From the NCBI GenBank assembly GCA_944320595.1, contig CALUIB010000006.1:62001-126000 (forward strand): a stretch of DNA of 64,000 nucleotides, given 5' to 3'. Under the pieces are notes generated by a model. That model made no database searches, was not told the origin of the DNA, and worked only from the letters and a program-made list of their open reading frames with translations. Source of the stretch: an uncultured Muribaculaceae bacterium (GTDB lineage Bacteria; Bacteroidota; Bacteroidia; Bacteroidales; Muribaculaceae). This document shows, piece by piece, positions 44,357 through 54,652 of the stretch; within the stretch, counting starts at the first letter, position 1; each line of letters opens with the position of its first letter. The position numbers were made by a program, and so were the translations under genes.

Positions 44357-44525
44357 CAACCGATTTGCGCATTTTTATAAATTCGCGGCTACACGCTTTA
44401 GGAAAATTGCAAATGCCTTATACTCGCCGACGGGAACAGGGCATAATGCAAAAACGCATTTACACACAGTAATTATTAAGTCATCACAGACGAACGAAAC
44501 AGTAACACTTCTATCAAATAGAATT

Positions 44526-47117
44526 ATGGGAATTAGAAAAATCAGTTTGCTTGTTATCGCATCTGCAATATTGTGCCTGCCGGCCACTGCCGATGCCGCA
44601 TTTTGGAACAAGTGGTTCAAGAAAGGGAAAAACGACACGACCGAGGTGGCCGTACAAGACCCCGAAAAAGTGCAAGAATTCAGCAAAATCATGCACAATG
44701 CCAAGAGCGAAAGCCATGGCATGATGAACGTGTATGAATATGACAACGACTATTATTTTGAAATCCCGGTTTCTTTGATGGAACGCGATATGCTCGTAGT
44801 GAACAAATTGACCTACGTGCCATCGGAGCTTAACGAGGCCGGCGTGAACCGTGGCACCAATTACCAGACGCTGATGGTGCGCTTCAGCACCGACCCCGAA
44901 CTGGCTCATGTGAAACTGCGCCAGCAACGCCCTCTGCCCGATGTTCCACAGGGGGATGCCATAGCCCGGTCAATATCTGAAAACTACATCTCGCCCATCA
45001 TCGAGAATTTTGAAGTGGTGGCGCACTCCAAGGATTCAACATCGGTGATGGTGAAAGTAACCGACCTGTTCAACGGGCAAAACACAATAATAAACGATGT
45101 TTTCAACAATATCAACCTTGGCACGTCGGCAAGCAAGAACCTGTCGCGCATAACAGGCATACAGGCTTTCGACAACAACGTGATAGCCCACAGCGAGCTC
45201 ACCACCAAGGTCACCGAGGGAATGGAGTCGGTGTATGTGACGGTGGGAGTGAGCTGCTCCATAGTGCTGCTACCCGAACGCCCCATGCAAGGCCGCCTCG
45301 ACACGCCGCGCATAGGCTATTTCACCACCGACCGCCTGTTTTATAGCGACAACCAGCAAAAAGTTGACGACCGCAAGTTCATAACCCGTTGGCGACTCGT
45401 TCCGTCCGACACTGCCGCATACCTGCGCGGCGAGGCTGTTCCGCCGGTTAAACCCATAAAATTCTACATCGACAACAGCGTACCCGAAAAATGGCGGCCA
45501 TACCTCATCGAGGGGATTACCGACTGGAACCGGGTGTTTGAAACAATAGGTTTCAAGGACGCGATAGTCGTGGAGCAATACCCCGACAGCACCGCCACCG
45601 ATGACATCAACTATTCCACGCTCACCTACGCAGCCAGCACCAAGATGAACGCCATGGGGCCATCGACACTCGACCCACGTTCGGGAGAGATACTCGAAGC
45701 CGACATAATGTGGTGGCACAACGTGCTGTCGATGCTGCAACAGTGGATTACCGTGCAAACTGGGGCCATCAACCCCGCAGCACGCACTACCCTGCTCCCC
45801 GACAGCCTCATGGGCGACGCCATGCGCTTTGTGGTGTGCCACGAAGTGGGACACTCGCTGGGCTTGCGGCATAACATGATAGCATCAAATGCCATCCCCA
45901 CCGACTCGCTGCGCTCGAAATCGTTCACCGACCGTTTCAACAGCACTTCATCGTCGATTATGGACTATGCGCGTTTCAACTACGTTGCACAACCAGGCGA
46001 CGGTGTAACTCACACCTCGCCGCACATAGGCCCGTATGACTACTTTGCCATCGAATATGCCTACCGCTGGTATCCCGATGCCAAGAGCGAGGAAGACGGG
46101 CTATGCGAATTGCTTGCATCGCACACAGGGCCGCTCTACAAGTTCAGCGAGGCACAGCCCTCACGCGACGCAGTGGACCCACGCGCACAAAGCGAAGACC
46201 TTGGCGATGATGCCGTGCGCTCGTCGCAACTCGGCATCGAGAACCTGAAGATGGTGATGGACAACCTGATTGAATGGACAACCACTGGCGAACGCAACCA
46301 GACGTATGCCGAGGCATCACGCCTGTATTACGCAGTGGTCAACCAGTGGAATTATTACCTGTACCACGTGCTTGCCAACGTGGGTGGCATTTACATCGAA
46401 AACACAACCGTGGGCGACGGCGTGAAGACATTCACCTACGTCGAAAAGGAGAAACAGGCCGCTGCTGTGAAATTCCTAATCGACAACGTGTTCACAGCGC
46501 AAGACTGGCTGTTCAACACGCCAGTGTCGGACTACACGTTCCTCAACCGCAGCACTCCCAACGGCGTGGTGGAATACTCCCCCACTCAGATTTTCAAGAA
46601 TGCGCAGGCCTACCTGTTCTTCGACCTGCTCTATAACGACCGCCTGCTGCGAATGCTCGAAAACGAGTACCGCAACGGAAAGGAGGCATACACCACCGTC
46701 GAACTCATGGACGACCTGCACCGCAGCATATTTGGAGTGACTATGCGCGGCGGCCTGCCCACGGTGGAGCAGCGCAACACGCAAAAGCTCTTTGTCGATG
46801 CGCTCATCACCGCCGCATCGGCCTCGGCAGGTATTAAGATAAACCGCGCCATCATGGGCGAGCAGATACTCAACCCCGACGATTGCGGCATCTGCCCCTA
46901 CCATGCAGCCGATGTCGAACGCAGCGGCACTCGGCGCGAACTAAGTTTCTACGGCTCGCAAATTTCCCGCACCAGCGACGCAATATCGGTGAAACGCGGC
47001 GAACTGCTCCGCATCAAGGACTTGCTCGCCAACCGAGCCTATACTGGCGACGAAGCTACTCGCTACCACTACAAAGACTTGATTTTGAGAATCGACAACG
47101 CTCTTGAGATAAAATAA
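44526..47117 (+). CDS. Zinc-dependent met-zincin metalloprotease (DUF5117/DUF5118/DUF4953 type)
   Basis: An 863-residue exported protease. Signal peptide MGIRKISLLVIASAILCLPATADA; a DUF5118/DUF5117-like N-terminal half (about residues 40-390; MERDMLVVNKLTYVP, GVNRGTNYQTLMVRF); and a zincin domain with HEVGHSLGLRH starting at His439 (HExxHxxGxxH), the Met-turn being SSSIMDYARFNY. The longer upstream reading is rejected because it runs through the leader and lacks a signal. It is the first gene of an operon with SusC, SusD and a T9SS-tailed protein, suggesting that it cuts proteins whose peptides the transporter takes in. Confidence 0.9.
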   Translation: MGIRKISLLVIASAILCLPATADAAFWNKWFKKGKNDTTEVAVQDPEKVQEFSKIMHNAKSESHGMMNVYEYDNDYYFEIPVSLMERDMLVVNKLTYVPSELNEAGVNRGTNYQTLMVRFSTDPELAHVKLRQQRPLPDVPQGDAIARSISENYISPIIENFEVVAHSKDSTSVMVKVTDLFNGQNTIINDVFNNINLGTSASKNLSRITGIQAFDNNVIAHSELTTKVTEGMESVYVTVGVSCSIVLLPERPMQGRLDTPRIGYFTTDRLFYSDNQQKVDDRKFITRWRLVPSDTAAYLRGEAVPPVKPIKFYIDNSVPEKWRPYLIEGITDWNRVFETIGFKDAIVVEQYPDSTATDDINYSTLTYAASTKMNAMGPSTLDPRSGEILEADIMWWHNVLSMLQQWITVQTGAINPAARTTLLPDSLMGDAMRFVVCHEVGHSLGLRHNMIASNAIPTDSLRSKSFTDRFNSTSSSIMDYARFNYVAQPGDGVTHTSPHIGPYDYFAIEYAYRWYPDAKSEEDGLCELLASHTGPLYKFSEAQPSRDAVDPRAQSEDLGDDAVRSSQLGIENLKMVMDNLIEWTTTGERNQTYAEASRLYYAVVNQWNYYLYHVLANVGGIYIENTTVGDGVKTFTYVEKEKQAAAVKFLIDNVFTAQDWLFNTPVSDYTFLNRSTPNGVVEYSPTQIFKNAQAYLFFDLLYNDRLLRMLENEYRNGKEAYTTVELMDDLHRSIFGVTMRGGLPTVEQRNTQKLFVDALITAASASAGIKINRAIMGEQILNPDDCGICPYHAADVERSGTRRELSFYGSQISRTSDAISVKRGELLRIKDLLANRAYTGDEATRYHYKDLILRIDNALEIK

Positions 47118-47159
47118 ACAACACACACGTTTTAACACAAGAACAATACACGCAAAACA

Positions 47160-50100
47160 ATGAAGAAGTACGCCTTATTGTTGTTATCAATGGTTACGGC
47201 AATGGCGGCCACGGCATCGGTGACGGTAAAGGGCCGCGTGATTGATGCCGGAGACCAGCAGCCGCTTGTGGGTGCCACCATAATAGTACCTGAGAAGGCA
47301 CTCGCCGAGGCAGGCAGCAGCAAGCGCAATGTGAACGCTTTGACCGACATCGACGGGAATTTCACACTCACCGTGCCCGACGGCATAACATCAATCGACT
47401 GCCGATATGTGGGCTATGCCCCCATAACTGTGGAACTGAAAGGTAACCTTGACCACCTTGTAATTCCAATGACCTCAGCCTCCACCGAGCTTAGCGAAGT
47501 GGTTGTAACCGGCTACCAGAAAATAGAAAAGCGCAAACTCACTGCAGCGATACAGACGGTGACCGTCAACGATAATATGCTGGGCAGCGCAATGAACATC
47601 GACCAAGCACTGGCCGGGCAAGTGGCCGGCCTCTCGTCGATGACATCGACCGGCGCACCGGGAGCGTCGCCCAAAATCCGCATTCGTGGAACGGCATCGC
47701 TCAACGGCACGCAAGAACCGTTGTGGGTGCTCGATGGTATCCCGCTCGAAGGCACCACACTGCCCACAATGGAAGACTTGAAGGACATCGACGAAATATA
47801 CTCCACATCGATTGCCGGCATCAACCCGGCCGACATAGAGACCATAACCGTGCTTAAAGATGCAGCGGCAACCGCAATTTACGGTGCTCGTGCAGCCAAC
47901 GGCGTCATTGTCATCACCACAAAATCGGGGAAATCGGGAGCACCCAAAGTGAACTTTTCCACTCGTATAACTTATTCGCCAAAAACCGACATTGACCGCC
48001 TGAACCTGCTCGACAGCAACGAAAAGGTTGACTTGGAACTTGCCTTGCTTGGCACTTCCTACACCTACCGCGAGAACAAGGGGCAGGTGGCACGCATAAT
48101 AGCTGCCGCAGGCGAAACCGATGCCTACAAGGCCGGAGGATGGGGAGCACTGACAAGTGGCACTCAGGCACAAATCAACCGCTTGCGCAGCATCAACACC
48201 GACTGGAACGACATCCTGTTCCGCAACACGGTGAGCCAGGAATACAACTTGAGCGTTGCAGGCGGCAATGACAAAGCCACATACTACACCTCGGTGGGTT
48301 ACACCGACGAACGCGGCAATGTGGTGGGCGTTGAAGCCAATCGCTTGAACGTGACGGCCAAGGCTTCTTACCGGCTGAGCCGCAAGCTGCGCGTGGGAGC
48401 ATCGCTCTTTGCCAACCGCCGCGTCAACAAGTCGAACCTGACCGATGCCGACGGGTTCACCAACCCCGTTTACTACTCGCGCCGTGCCAACCCCTACCAA
48501 ACGCCTTTCAACGAAGACGGTTCCTACAACTATGACGTTGACATACAAGGCCGCGAAGACTCAGAATTGATGTTCAACATCTTCGAGGAACGCGACGGCA
48601 CAAGCTACGAACTCGAAACAAAGTCGGTGACGGCAATCTTCGACGGAGACTTCCGTTTCAACGACAGTTTCAAGGTGACAACGCAACTGGGCTTGCAGCT
48701 CGACGACAGCAACAAAGAAGAAATTGCCGACGGCAACACGTATGCCATGCGCAAGGACATAGAACGCACCACGCTCGCCACCTTGGGCGGAACGTCGTTC
48801 TTGCCCGACGGCGGCAAAAAGACGGCCAGCTCAAGCTCACAACGGCAAGTGACATGGAAACTGCAAGGCGAATACTCCGACCGCTTTGCCGACATACACG
48901 AGCTTGAATTGATGGCAGGTACCGAAATCCGCAAGACGTGGTATGAATCGGTATCGGCCACCGGATATGGCTACGACCGAAAAACGCTGCAAACCAAGCC
49001 GGTGATTTTCCCCGACGAAAGCTGGGCCGAGCTATATCCTCTTTATTCCGAGACATATACAGAGAACGCCTTTGCATCGTTCTACGCAACAGGCTCATAC
49101 ACGCTCAAGGAACGTTACACGGTGGGCGGCAGTGTCCGCATGGACGGCTCCGATATGTTTGGCGTGGCCAAGAAGTACCGTTTCTTGCCGCTGTACTCGG
49201 TGAGCGGCTTGTGGAGGCTGAGCGACGAGCCGTTCCTCGCCGATAGCGAATGGCTCGACAACCTTGCATGGCGCATATCATACGGCATACAGGGAAACAT
49301 CGACAAGAACACGTCGTCATACGTGATGGGCGATTACAACAATGTGACAATATTGCCGGGGTTGACCGAAGAAATCATTGCCGTATCAACTCCGCCAAAC
49401 AGTCGCCTGCGATGGGAAAAGACAAAGACGTTCTCAACGGGTCTTGACTTCGGCGTACTCAACAACGCCATCAACCTTAGCGTGGACTTCTACAACCGCA
49501 ACGGTTCCGACCTTATAGCCGCACGGATGCTGCCGCTTGAAACGGGATACGTTCAGATGCTTGTAAACTGGGCAAGCATGCGCAACACCGGCGTGGAAGT
49601 GACCATAGCATCGCGCAACATCCACACCGCCAACTTCTTATGGACCACTAACTTCAACTTCGCATGGAATGCCAACAAGGTGCTGCGCGAAGAAATCCCG
49701 TCGAACCAAACAACCCCGGGGCGCGAAGGCTATCCCGTGGGGGCACTGTTTGCATTGAAATCGGCAGGGCTTGACGACGAAGGCTACCCGCTGTTCTACA
49801 ACAAGCAGGGCGAAAAAGTTACCGCCACCGAATTGCTCAAGCTAAACTCGGCAGGCGCAAGCACCCTCACTGCCGAGGAGCAACGCGACCTGTACAGCTA
49901 CATCGGTTCCACCGACCCGTTGTTCTCGGGCGGTCTCATGAACACATTCACCTACAAGAACTGGGAATTGAGCTTGAACTTCATTTTCAACCTCAAGTCG
50001 TTCGTGCGATGCACCCCGTCATACAGCCCGGCCAATTACGACCGCGGCATGAACAGCAACCGCGACATACTCGACCGCTGGACACCAACAAACACCAATA

Positions 50101-50423
50101 CTTCGTTCCCAGTGCTGATGAACAGCACCGACCGCCCGGCCGAGTACATACAATATGCCGAGTATTCCCTCTACAGTTCGCTCGATACCTGGGTGAAACG
50201 CAACGACCATGTGCGCCTGCAAAACGTGCGCCTCGCCTACACCCTGCCCTCGGAAATTACCAAGAAGGCAAGCATAGAGCGCGTGACGGTGGGGCTTGAA
50301 GCCCGCAACCTGCTGGTATTCGGAGCCGATTACACCAATTACTTGGACCCCGAAACCATGGGCAACGAGTTTGCGCAGCCCATTCCACGGTCATTCTCAT
50401 TTAATTTAAATGTCACATTCTAA
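47160..50423 (+). CDS. SusC/RagA-type TonB-linked outer-membrane transporter
   Basis: A 1087-residue transporter: signal peptide, carboxypeptidase-regulatory-like domain (about residues 22-105; VKGRVIDAGDQQPLVGATII), plug (about 115-245; SEVVVTGYQKIEKRKL, IRIRGTASLNGTQEPLWVLD, ITVLKDAAATAIYGARAANG, VIVITTKSGK) and a barrel ending SFNLNVTF with the C-terminal Phe recognised by the Bam complex. It works with the SusD lipoprotein encoded 12 nt downstream as a lid-and-barrel importer. With a protease in front and no glycoside hydrolase in the operon, a peptide substrate (as for RagAB) is more likely than a glycan; this is inferred. Confidence 0.95.
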   Translation: MKKYALLLLSMVTAMAATASVTVKGRVIDAGDQQPLVGATIIVPEKALAEAGSSKRNVNALTDIDGNFTLTVPDGITSIDCRYVGYAPITVELKGNLDHLVIPMTSASTELSEVVVTGYQKIEKRKLTAAIQTVTVNDNMLGSAMNIDQALAGQVAGLSSMTSTGAPGASPKIRIRGTASLNGTQEPLWVLDGIPLEGTTLPTMEDLKDIDEIYSTSIAGINPADIETITVLKDAAATAIYGARAANGVIVITTKSGKSGAPKVNFSTRITYSPKTDIDRLNLLDSNEKVDLELALLGTSYTYRENKGQVARIIAAAGETDAYKAGGWGALTSGTQAQINRLRSINTDWNDILFRNTVSQEYNLSVAGGNDKATYYTSVGYTDERGNVVGVEANRLNVTAKASYRLSRKLRVGASLFANRRVNKSNLTDADGFTNPVYYSRRANPYQTPFNEDGSYNYDVDIQGREDSELMFNIFEERDGTSYELETKSVTAIFDGDFRFNDSFKVTTQLGLQLDDSNKEEIADGNTYAMRKDIERTTLATLGGTSFLPDGGKKTASSSSQRQVTWKLQGEYSDRFADIHELELMAGTEIRKTWYESVSATGYGYDRKTLQTKPVIFPDESWAELYPLYSETYTENAFASFYATGSYTLKERYTVGGSVRMDGSDMFGVAKKYRFLPLYSVSGLWRLSDEPFLADSEWLDNLAWRISYGIQGNIDKNTSSYVMGDYNNVTILPGLTEEIIAVSTPPNSRLRWEKTKTFSTGLDFGVLNNAINLSVDFYNRNGSDLIAARMLPLETGYVQMLVNWASMRNTGVEVTIASRNIHTANFLWTTNFNFAWNANKVLREEIPSNQTTPGREGYPVGALFALKSAGLDDEGYPLFYNKQGEKVTATELLKLNSAGASTLTAEEQRDLYSYIGSTDPLFSGGLMNTFTYKNWELSLNFIFNLKSFVRCTPSYSPANYDRGMNSNRDILDRWTPTNTNTSFPVLMNSTDRPAEYIQYAEYSLYSSLDTWVKRNDHVRLQNVRLAYTLPSEITKKASIERVTVGLEARNLLVFGADYTNYLDPETMGNEFAQPIPRSFSFNLNVTF

Positions 50424-50435
50424 TCACTCCGCACA

Positions 50436-51794
50436 ATGAAGAAAAAGACACTTTACAAAATATATGGCATCGCTGCCACGGCACTGCTGGCCGCAGCCGC
50501 ATCGAGTTGCGACAATTTCCTTGACATTCAGCCGGTGGGCCGCGTCATCATCACCACTGCCGAGGAATACCGCAAGATGCTTACCGAGGCTTATTCCATT
50601 GTTCCCGAAGACCGCGGCCTTGCCACATTCCGCGGTGACGAGTTTGTGCTTAATTCCACCGTCTCGCAAGAAGACCTCAACAGCTACCTCGATATATGGC
50701 TATGGGACGACGTGTCGCCCGAATCAACTACTGCCACATTCAACTGGCGCAGTTACTACCAAGTGCTGTATGAGGCCAACTACCTCATAGAGAGCCGCGA
50801 CAATATCACCGAAGGAACGACCGAAGAAATCGACCAACTTGAAGGCGAGGCATATATGCTCAGGGCATATATGCACTTCTTGCTCGTGAACCTCTACGGA
50901 GAGCCTTATACCGCCCTTGCCGACCCCTACTCCAGCAAGGCCGTGCCACTGAAACTCGACACCGACCCCTACAATGTGCTGTCGCGAAACACAGTGGGCG
51001 AAATATACGACCAAATCATCAGCGACATGAACCGCGCCGAGCAACTGCTAAACGTGGAGGACTGGGGCGAATATCGCTACCGGTTCAACACGCTCTCGGT
51101 CGATGCGCTGCGCTCGCGCGTATATCTTTATATGGGGCGTTGGGAAGAATCGCTCGCTGCATCGCGCCGTGTGCTTGAAGTGAAAAGCACACTTTCCGAC
51201 GTGACCACCGAGCTGCCCAACCATTACCAATCGGTAGAAAATATCGTGGCTCTTGAACAGGTAATGACTGCATACTACGACCGCGCAGGCAAGGTGAGCA
51301 GCGAGCTATACGGCCTGTATGACATTGCCGGCGACTTGCGACGCACACAATACTTCAACAGGCAAACGTCGTCGAACATCACCGTCAAGAAAGGCGGCAG
51401 CAACGAGTACAGCTGCTCGTTCCGCGTAGGAGAAATCTACCTTAACGCAGCCGAGGCCGCACTTGAGTCGTCAACCGGCGAAGATGCCTTGCAGGCTGCC
51501 CGTGGGTATCTGCTCACACTTATGCAAAGCCGATACACGGCAAGCTATTATGCAAGCCGCGAGGCTGCCGTGAACGCAATGTCGCGCGAGGAACTGCGCG
51601 AGGAGATATACGCCGAACGCCGCCGCGAACTGGCATTCGAGGGTCATCGATGGTTCGACCTGCGACGCACCACGCGCCCGCAGCTCACAAAGACCTACCA
51701 GGGTGCAACCTACACGCTCGAACAAGGCGACAGCCGTTACACCATACGCATTCCGTCGGCTGCCATCGAGGCAAACCCCAACCTTGCAAATTAA
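50436..51794 (+). CDS. SusD/RagB-family substrate-binding lipoprotein
   Basis: A 452-residue surface lipoprotein (lipobox ASSC, Cys25) of the RagB/SusD family: CDNFLDIQPVGRVII at the start, TPR-like helices with YMLRAYMHFLLVNLYGEPYT (about residues 145-165), and the C-terminal SusD segment EEIYAERRRELAFEGHRWFDLRRTTR. It is shorter than typical SusD proteins and ends soon after IRIPSAAIEANPNLAN. It forms the lid over the SusC barrel. Confidence 0.94.
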   Translation: MKKKTLYKIYGIAATALLAAAASSCDNFLDIQPVGRVIITTAEEYRKMLTEAYSIVPEDRGLATFRGDEFVLNSTVSQEDLNSYLDIWLWDDVSPESTTATFNWRSYYQVLYEANYLIESRDNITEGTTEEIDQLEGEAYMLRAYMHFLLVNLYGEPYTALADPYSSKAVPLKLDTDPYNVLSRNTVGEIYDQIISDMNRAEQLLNVEDWGEYRYRFNTLSVDALRSRVYLYMGRWEESLAASRRVLEVKSTLSDVTTELPNHYQSVENIVALEQVMTAYYDRAGKVSSELYGLYDIAGDLRRTQYFNRQTSSNITVKKGGSNEYSCSFRVGEIYLNAAEAALESSTGEDALQAARGYLLTLMQSRYTASYYASREAAVNAMSREELREEIYAERRRELAFEGHRWFDLRRTTRPQLTKTYQGATYTLEQGDSRYTIRIPSAAIEANPNLAN

Positions 51795-51829
51795 ATGTTT
51801 ACTTTATCATATAGAAAGGATTGAAGAAG

Positions 51830-53563
51830 ATGAAAAAGACTGTTTTATGCTTGGCACTGCTGGCAGCAATATCGGCAGGCAGCGCAGCAAGTGCCGCAAC
51901 GGCACTCACGGGCGGCAAGTCGGTGTCGCTCGACGGAATCTTGGCCGATGCCGAAAATGCCCCGGCGAAAAACGTGATGGCCTACAGCGGCAATAGCCTG
52001 TATGCCTCGGGCAATTTCGACACCCCCTTTGGCGGAATGTCCCCCCTCACCACTGGCGATGCTTTCATCATAAAGTATAGCACCGGCATGGTAGAACAAT
52101 GGAAAGTGCAACTCATGGGCACGGCCAGTGTGACCACTATAGTTGCCGACGACAACGGTGGCATATACGTAGGTGGCACATTCGCCGACATCGTTGAAAT
52201 GGGCAGCACCGATGGCAACATCCAGTCGATAGAAGGATACCAGGAGGCTGGCGTAGCCACAGTATTCAAAGCCGCATCGTTCGTAGCCCACTACAATGCC
52301 GCTGGCGTATTGCTTGACGTGGGTACCGTAGTGCCGACACACGACCCCGCACTTGATGCCACTGGAATGTATTTTCCCGATGCAGAGTATGGCGACACGC
52401 AATTTGCATTAAGCAAGCTGCTTGTATCGGGAGGCAAGCTGTATGGCGTTGGCACCCTTAAAGGACAAATCACAAATGCGGCTGCTACCGAAACTGCAAC
52501 TTCGGGCAGTTACGATGCTTTCGGCATAGGCTTATATATGCCTGCAACAGCTGGCGTGGTAGTGGAATTCGGTTCCGACCTCACCGTGTCATCCATACCA
52601 GTTGTGGCAACCGGCAAGACATTTGCCGACGGTTTGCAGTCGGCCGAAGAGGTGGTTTCGATGTCAGCAACCGCCAGCGATAGCAATCTCTATGTGGGTT
52701 TCAACTCCATAGGCAACATCGATGTCAACGTATTTGGAACTAAAAGCGCCATAGATAATCCACTCTCGGTGGACGGAGGCTACAACATTGCCTACACCAT
52801 CATGTCGATAGGTCTTGAAGCAAAGGAATCGAATATCGAGACATTCGACATAATCCACACCAATGTCGATTACATTTCTACTGCCATCAACGACATGGCA
52901 GTAGCCGATGACAACTTGATAATCACCGGCCTTTTCCAGTCGTCGCTCGGATTTGACCAAAGTGTAAACGCAGTTTCGAGCAGTGACATGTATGTGGTTT
53001 CGCTCAATGCAGCCGACCTTTCTCTCAATTGGGCAAAGGCTACTGGTTATAACGAGGGTGAGGCTACCGACTACGAAGAGACAATCACCGGCAGCGCAAT
53101 CTTAAACGACATTGCCTACATATATGGTAGCAACGAGCAAAAAAGCGACCGTGCAAAACAAGCATCATTGTTCTACTCGGTTAACTTGGCCGACGGCACT
53201 CTCGAAAGCATGAACCCCGAGGATTACATCTTCGGCATGGCAAGCGACGGCGCAAGCATTGCCACTGCCCACACCACAGTGCCTGTGAGCGGCATCACAT
53301 TCACCACCTACGGCGAATTTGCCAGCGTTAACGACATCGCCGCAGGCAAGGCTCAGACGATGAGCGTTTATCCCAATCCTGTGGCCGACGTGCTCCGTTT
53401 CTCACAGCCATGCAATGTGAAACTGTATTCGCTCGACGGCAAGCAGCTGCTCGATGCGACAGGCACTACTGCGCTCGACGTTACCGGCCTCGGCAAGGGC
53501 GTATATGTAGTGGAAATGGAATGTGACGGAGAAACCGCCCACAGCAAAGTGCTGAAGAAGTAA
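51830..53563 (+). CDS. Secreted protein with T9SS-type C-terminal sorting domain
   Basis: A 577-residue protein: signal peptide MKKTVLCLALLAAISAGSAASA, a long Ala/Gly/Thr/Ser-rich beta-repeat body (about residues 25-500; repeated GG-x-Y/L-Y-V-G/A-G motifs like ADDNGGIYVGGTFADIVEMG and VSGGKLYGVGTLKGQITN suggest a propeller), and a C-terminal sorting-like domain: MSVYPNPVADVLRFSQPCNV, LYSLDGKQLLDATG, GLGKGVYVVEMECDGETAHS, KVLKK. That pattern is the type A signal of type IX secretion. ATG 51830 is chosen because an AAAGGA site lies 9 nt upstream. It is the last gene of the protease/SusCD operon. Confidence 0.83.
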   Translation: MKKTVLCLALLAAISAGSAASAATALTGGKSVSLDGILADAENAPAKNVMAYSGNSLYASGNFDTPFGGMSPLTTGDAFIIKYSTGMVEQWKVQLMGTASVTTIVADDNGGIYVGGTFADIVEMGSTDGNIQSIEGYQEAGVATVFKAASFVAHYNAAGVLLDVGTVVPTHDPALDATGMYFPDAEYGDTQFALSKLLVSGGKLYGVGTLKGQITNAAATETATSGSYDAFGIGLYMPATAGVVVEFGSDLTVSSIPVVATGKTFADGLQSAEEVVSMSATASDSNLYVGFNSIGNIDVNVFGTKSAIDNPLSVDGGYNIAYTIMSIGLEAKESNIETFDIIHTNVDYISTAINDMAVADDNLIITGLFQSSLGFDQSVNAVSSSDMYVVSLNAADLSLNWAKATGYNEGEATDYEETITGSAILNDIAYIYGSNEQKSDRAKQASLFYSVNLADGTLESMNPEDYIFGMASDGASIATAHTTVPVSGITFTTYGEFASVNDIAAGKAQTMSVYPNPVADVLRFSQPCNVKLYSLDGKQLLDATGTTALDVTGLGKGVYVVEMECDGETAHSKVLKK

Positions 53564-53590
53564 CCGCAGACATTACGCACAATAAACACA

Positions 53591-53628
53591 ATGCGCCACG
53601 GCATAAAGAAAGCCATGGCGCATTTTTT
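53591..53628 (+). terminator. Terminator of the met-zincin/SusCD operon
   Basis: Arms ATGCGCCA (53591-53598) and TGGCGCAT (53616-53623), extended by GGC/GCC, followed by a T-tract. Confidence 0.88.
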
Positions 53629-53650
53629 ATTCCCTTCATGCAACTCAACG

Positions 53651-54490
53651 TCAATAATACTTTATCTCACGCTCCACTATGCCATACGGGCTGCCATTGC
53701 AGCGTATCACGGCACGTATCCAGTTCCCATGTGCGTCTATATTGGTGTAGTCGAAAGTATATAGATACTCGCCGTCACAATTTATGCTTATGCGCCAGCC
53801 TCGGTCGTTGTAGGTGTATTCAATCACGCTGCTGTAATCGTCCATTTCGCTATACGACGACTCCTTCACCACATTGCCACGCATATCGGTTACGGTATAG
53901 TCGCCAGGCATATCGCCATATTCTATGCGGTTCCCGTCAACATATCGCACCTTCGATGTATCCACCGGGTACTCGTTCACAGTCTTGCTCCCTGCTATAT
54001 ATAGTTCCTCTACGGTATTCACACGATGACCTCCCCGGCCATACACATATTTGCGGTCGTAAAACAGTTCCCCGTTCTGGTAATAACGCTCGTCGCTCAG
54101 CCTTCGCCCGTCATATCCATACTCATACTTGTAATGAATTCCGTCGGCCATGCCGCAAACTGCCGCAACCCGGCCTGTGGTGTCGTATAGGCAGGTATCC
54201 TCGTTGGGAAATGCACTGAACTCCCTGTCATAGTCGGGCTTGCCATCCTTGACCACCGTGCCGCTATCCATACGTGCCGCATACACTCGCGTCATCACCT
54301 CAAAGATGGTGTCGCTCATGCCGTTGTGCAACAAGCGGCGCGCACTTTCCTGCTTACCATGCCCGGCCTTCACGGCTGCCTGCGGCATCGATTCCGTGGC
54401 CTGGCCTTCCTTGTCGGAACCTCTGCCTGCGCATGAGATTGCCACTACCGAAATTTCGCAAATGATTATAAAAAGTAATAACCTATGCAT
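53651..54490 (-). CDS. Lipoprotein with YD/RHS-like repeats
   Basis: A 279-residue lipoprotein (lipobox VAISC, Cys20). After a Gln/Ala/Lys-rich linker, the body consists of repeated short strands of the YD or toy-model RHS type: YEYGYDGRRLSDERYYQNGE, DRKYVYGRGGHRVNTVEELY, DMRGNVVKESSYSEMDD and EYTYNDRGWRISINCDGEYL. Such repeats build beta-sheet shells; function of small lipoprotein members is unknown. It is convergent with the T9SS-tailed gene and divergent from the GH18 gene, with its own promoter. Confidence 0.75.
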   Translation of the reverse strand: MHRLLLFIIICEISVVAISCAGRGSDKEGQATESMPQAAVKAGHGKQESARRLLHNGMSDTIFEVMTRVYAARMDSGTVVKDGKPDYDREFSAFPNEDTCLYDTTGRVAAVCGMADGIHYKYEYGYDGRRLSDERYYQNGELFYDRKYVYGRGGHRVNTVEELYIAGSKTVNEYPVDTSKVRYVDGNRIEYGDMPGDYTVTDMRGNVVKESSYSEMDDYSSVIEYTYNDRGWRISINCDGEYLYTFDYTNIDAHGNWIRAVIRCNGSPYGIVEREIKYY

Positions 54491-54520
54491 TCAGTTTTCG
54501 CTGCTATAAAATTACTGCAC

Positions 54521-54551
54521 CAAAATTAATAGCAAATTTTAAATTTAGCAA
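54521..54551 (-). promoter_or_regulatory. Promoter for the YD-repeat lipoprotein
   Basis: Minus-strand TTG (54551-54549), exact 20-bp spacer, TAATTTTG (54528-54521); predicted start near 54517, about 27 nt before the ATG. Confidence 0.7.
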
Positions 54552-54590
54552 ATATTAGCCATTAATAACCTTTTCGGGCAACATTAACTC

Positions 54591-54621
54591 TTGTAAAAAA
54601 ATCAGCCGAGAAGTATATTTG
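54591..54621 (+). promoter_or_regulatory. Promoter for the GH18 gene
   Basis: TTG at 54591-54593, exact 20-bp spacer, TATATTTG at 54614-54621; predicted start near 54625, 28 nt before the ATG. Confidence 0.75.
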
Positions 54622-54652
54622 TATATATTAATCTCTAAACCATTTTCTTAAC

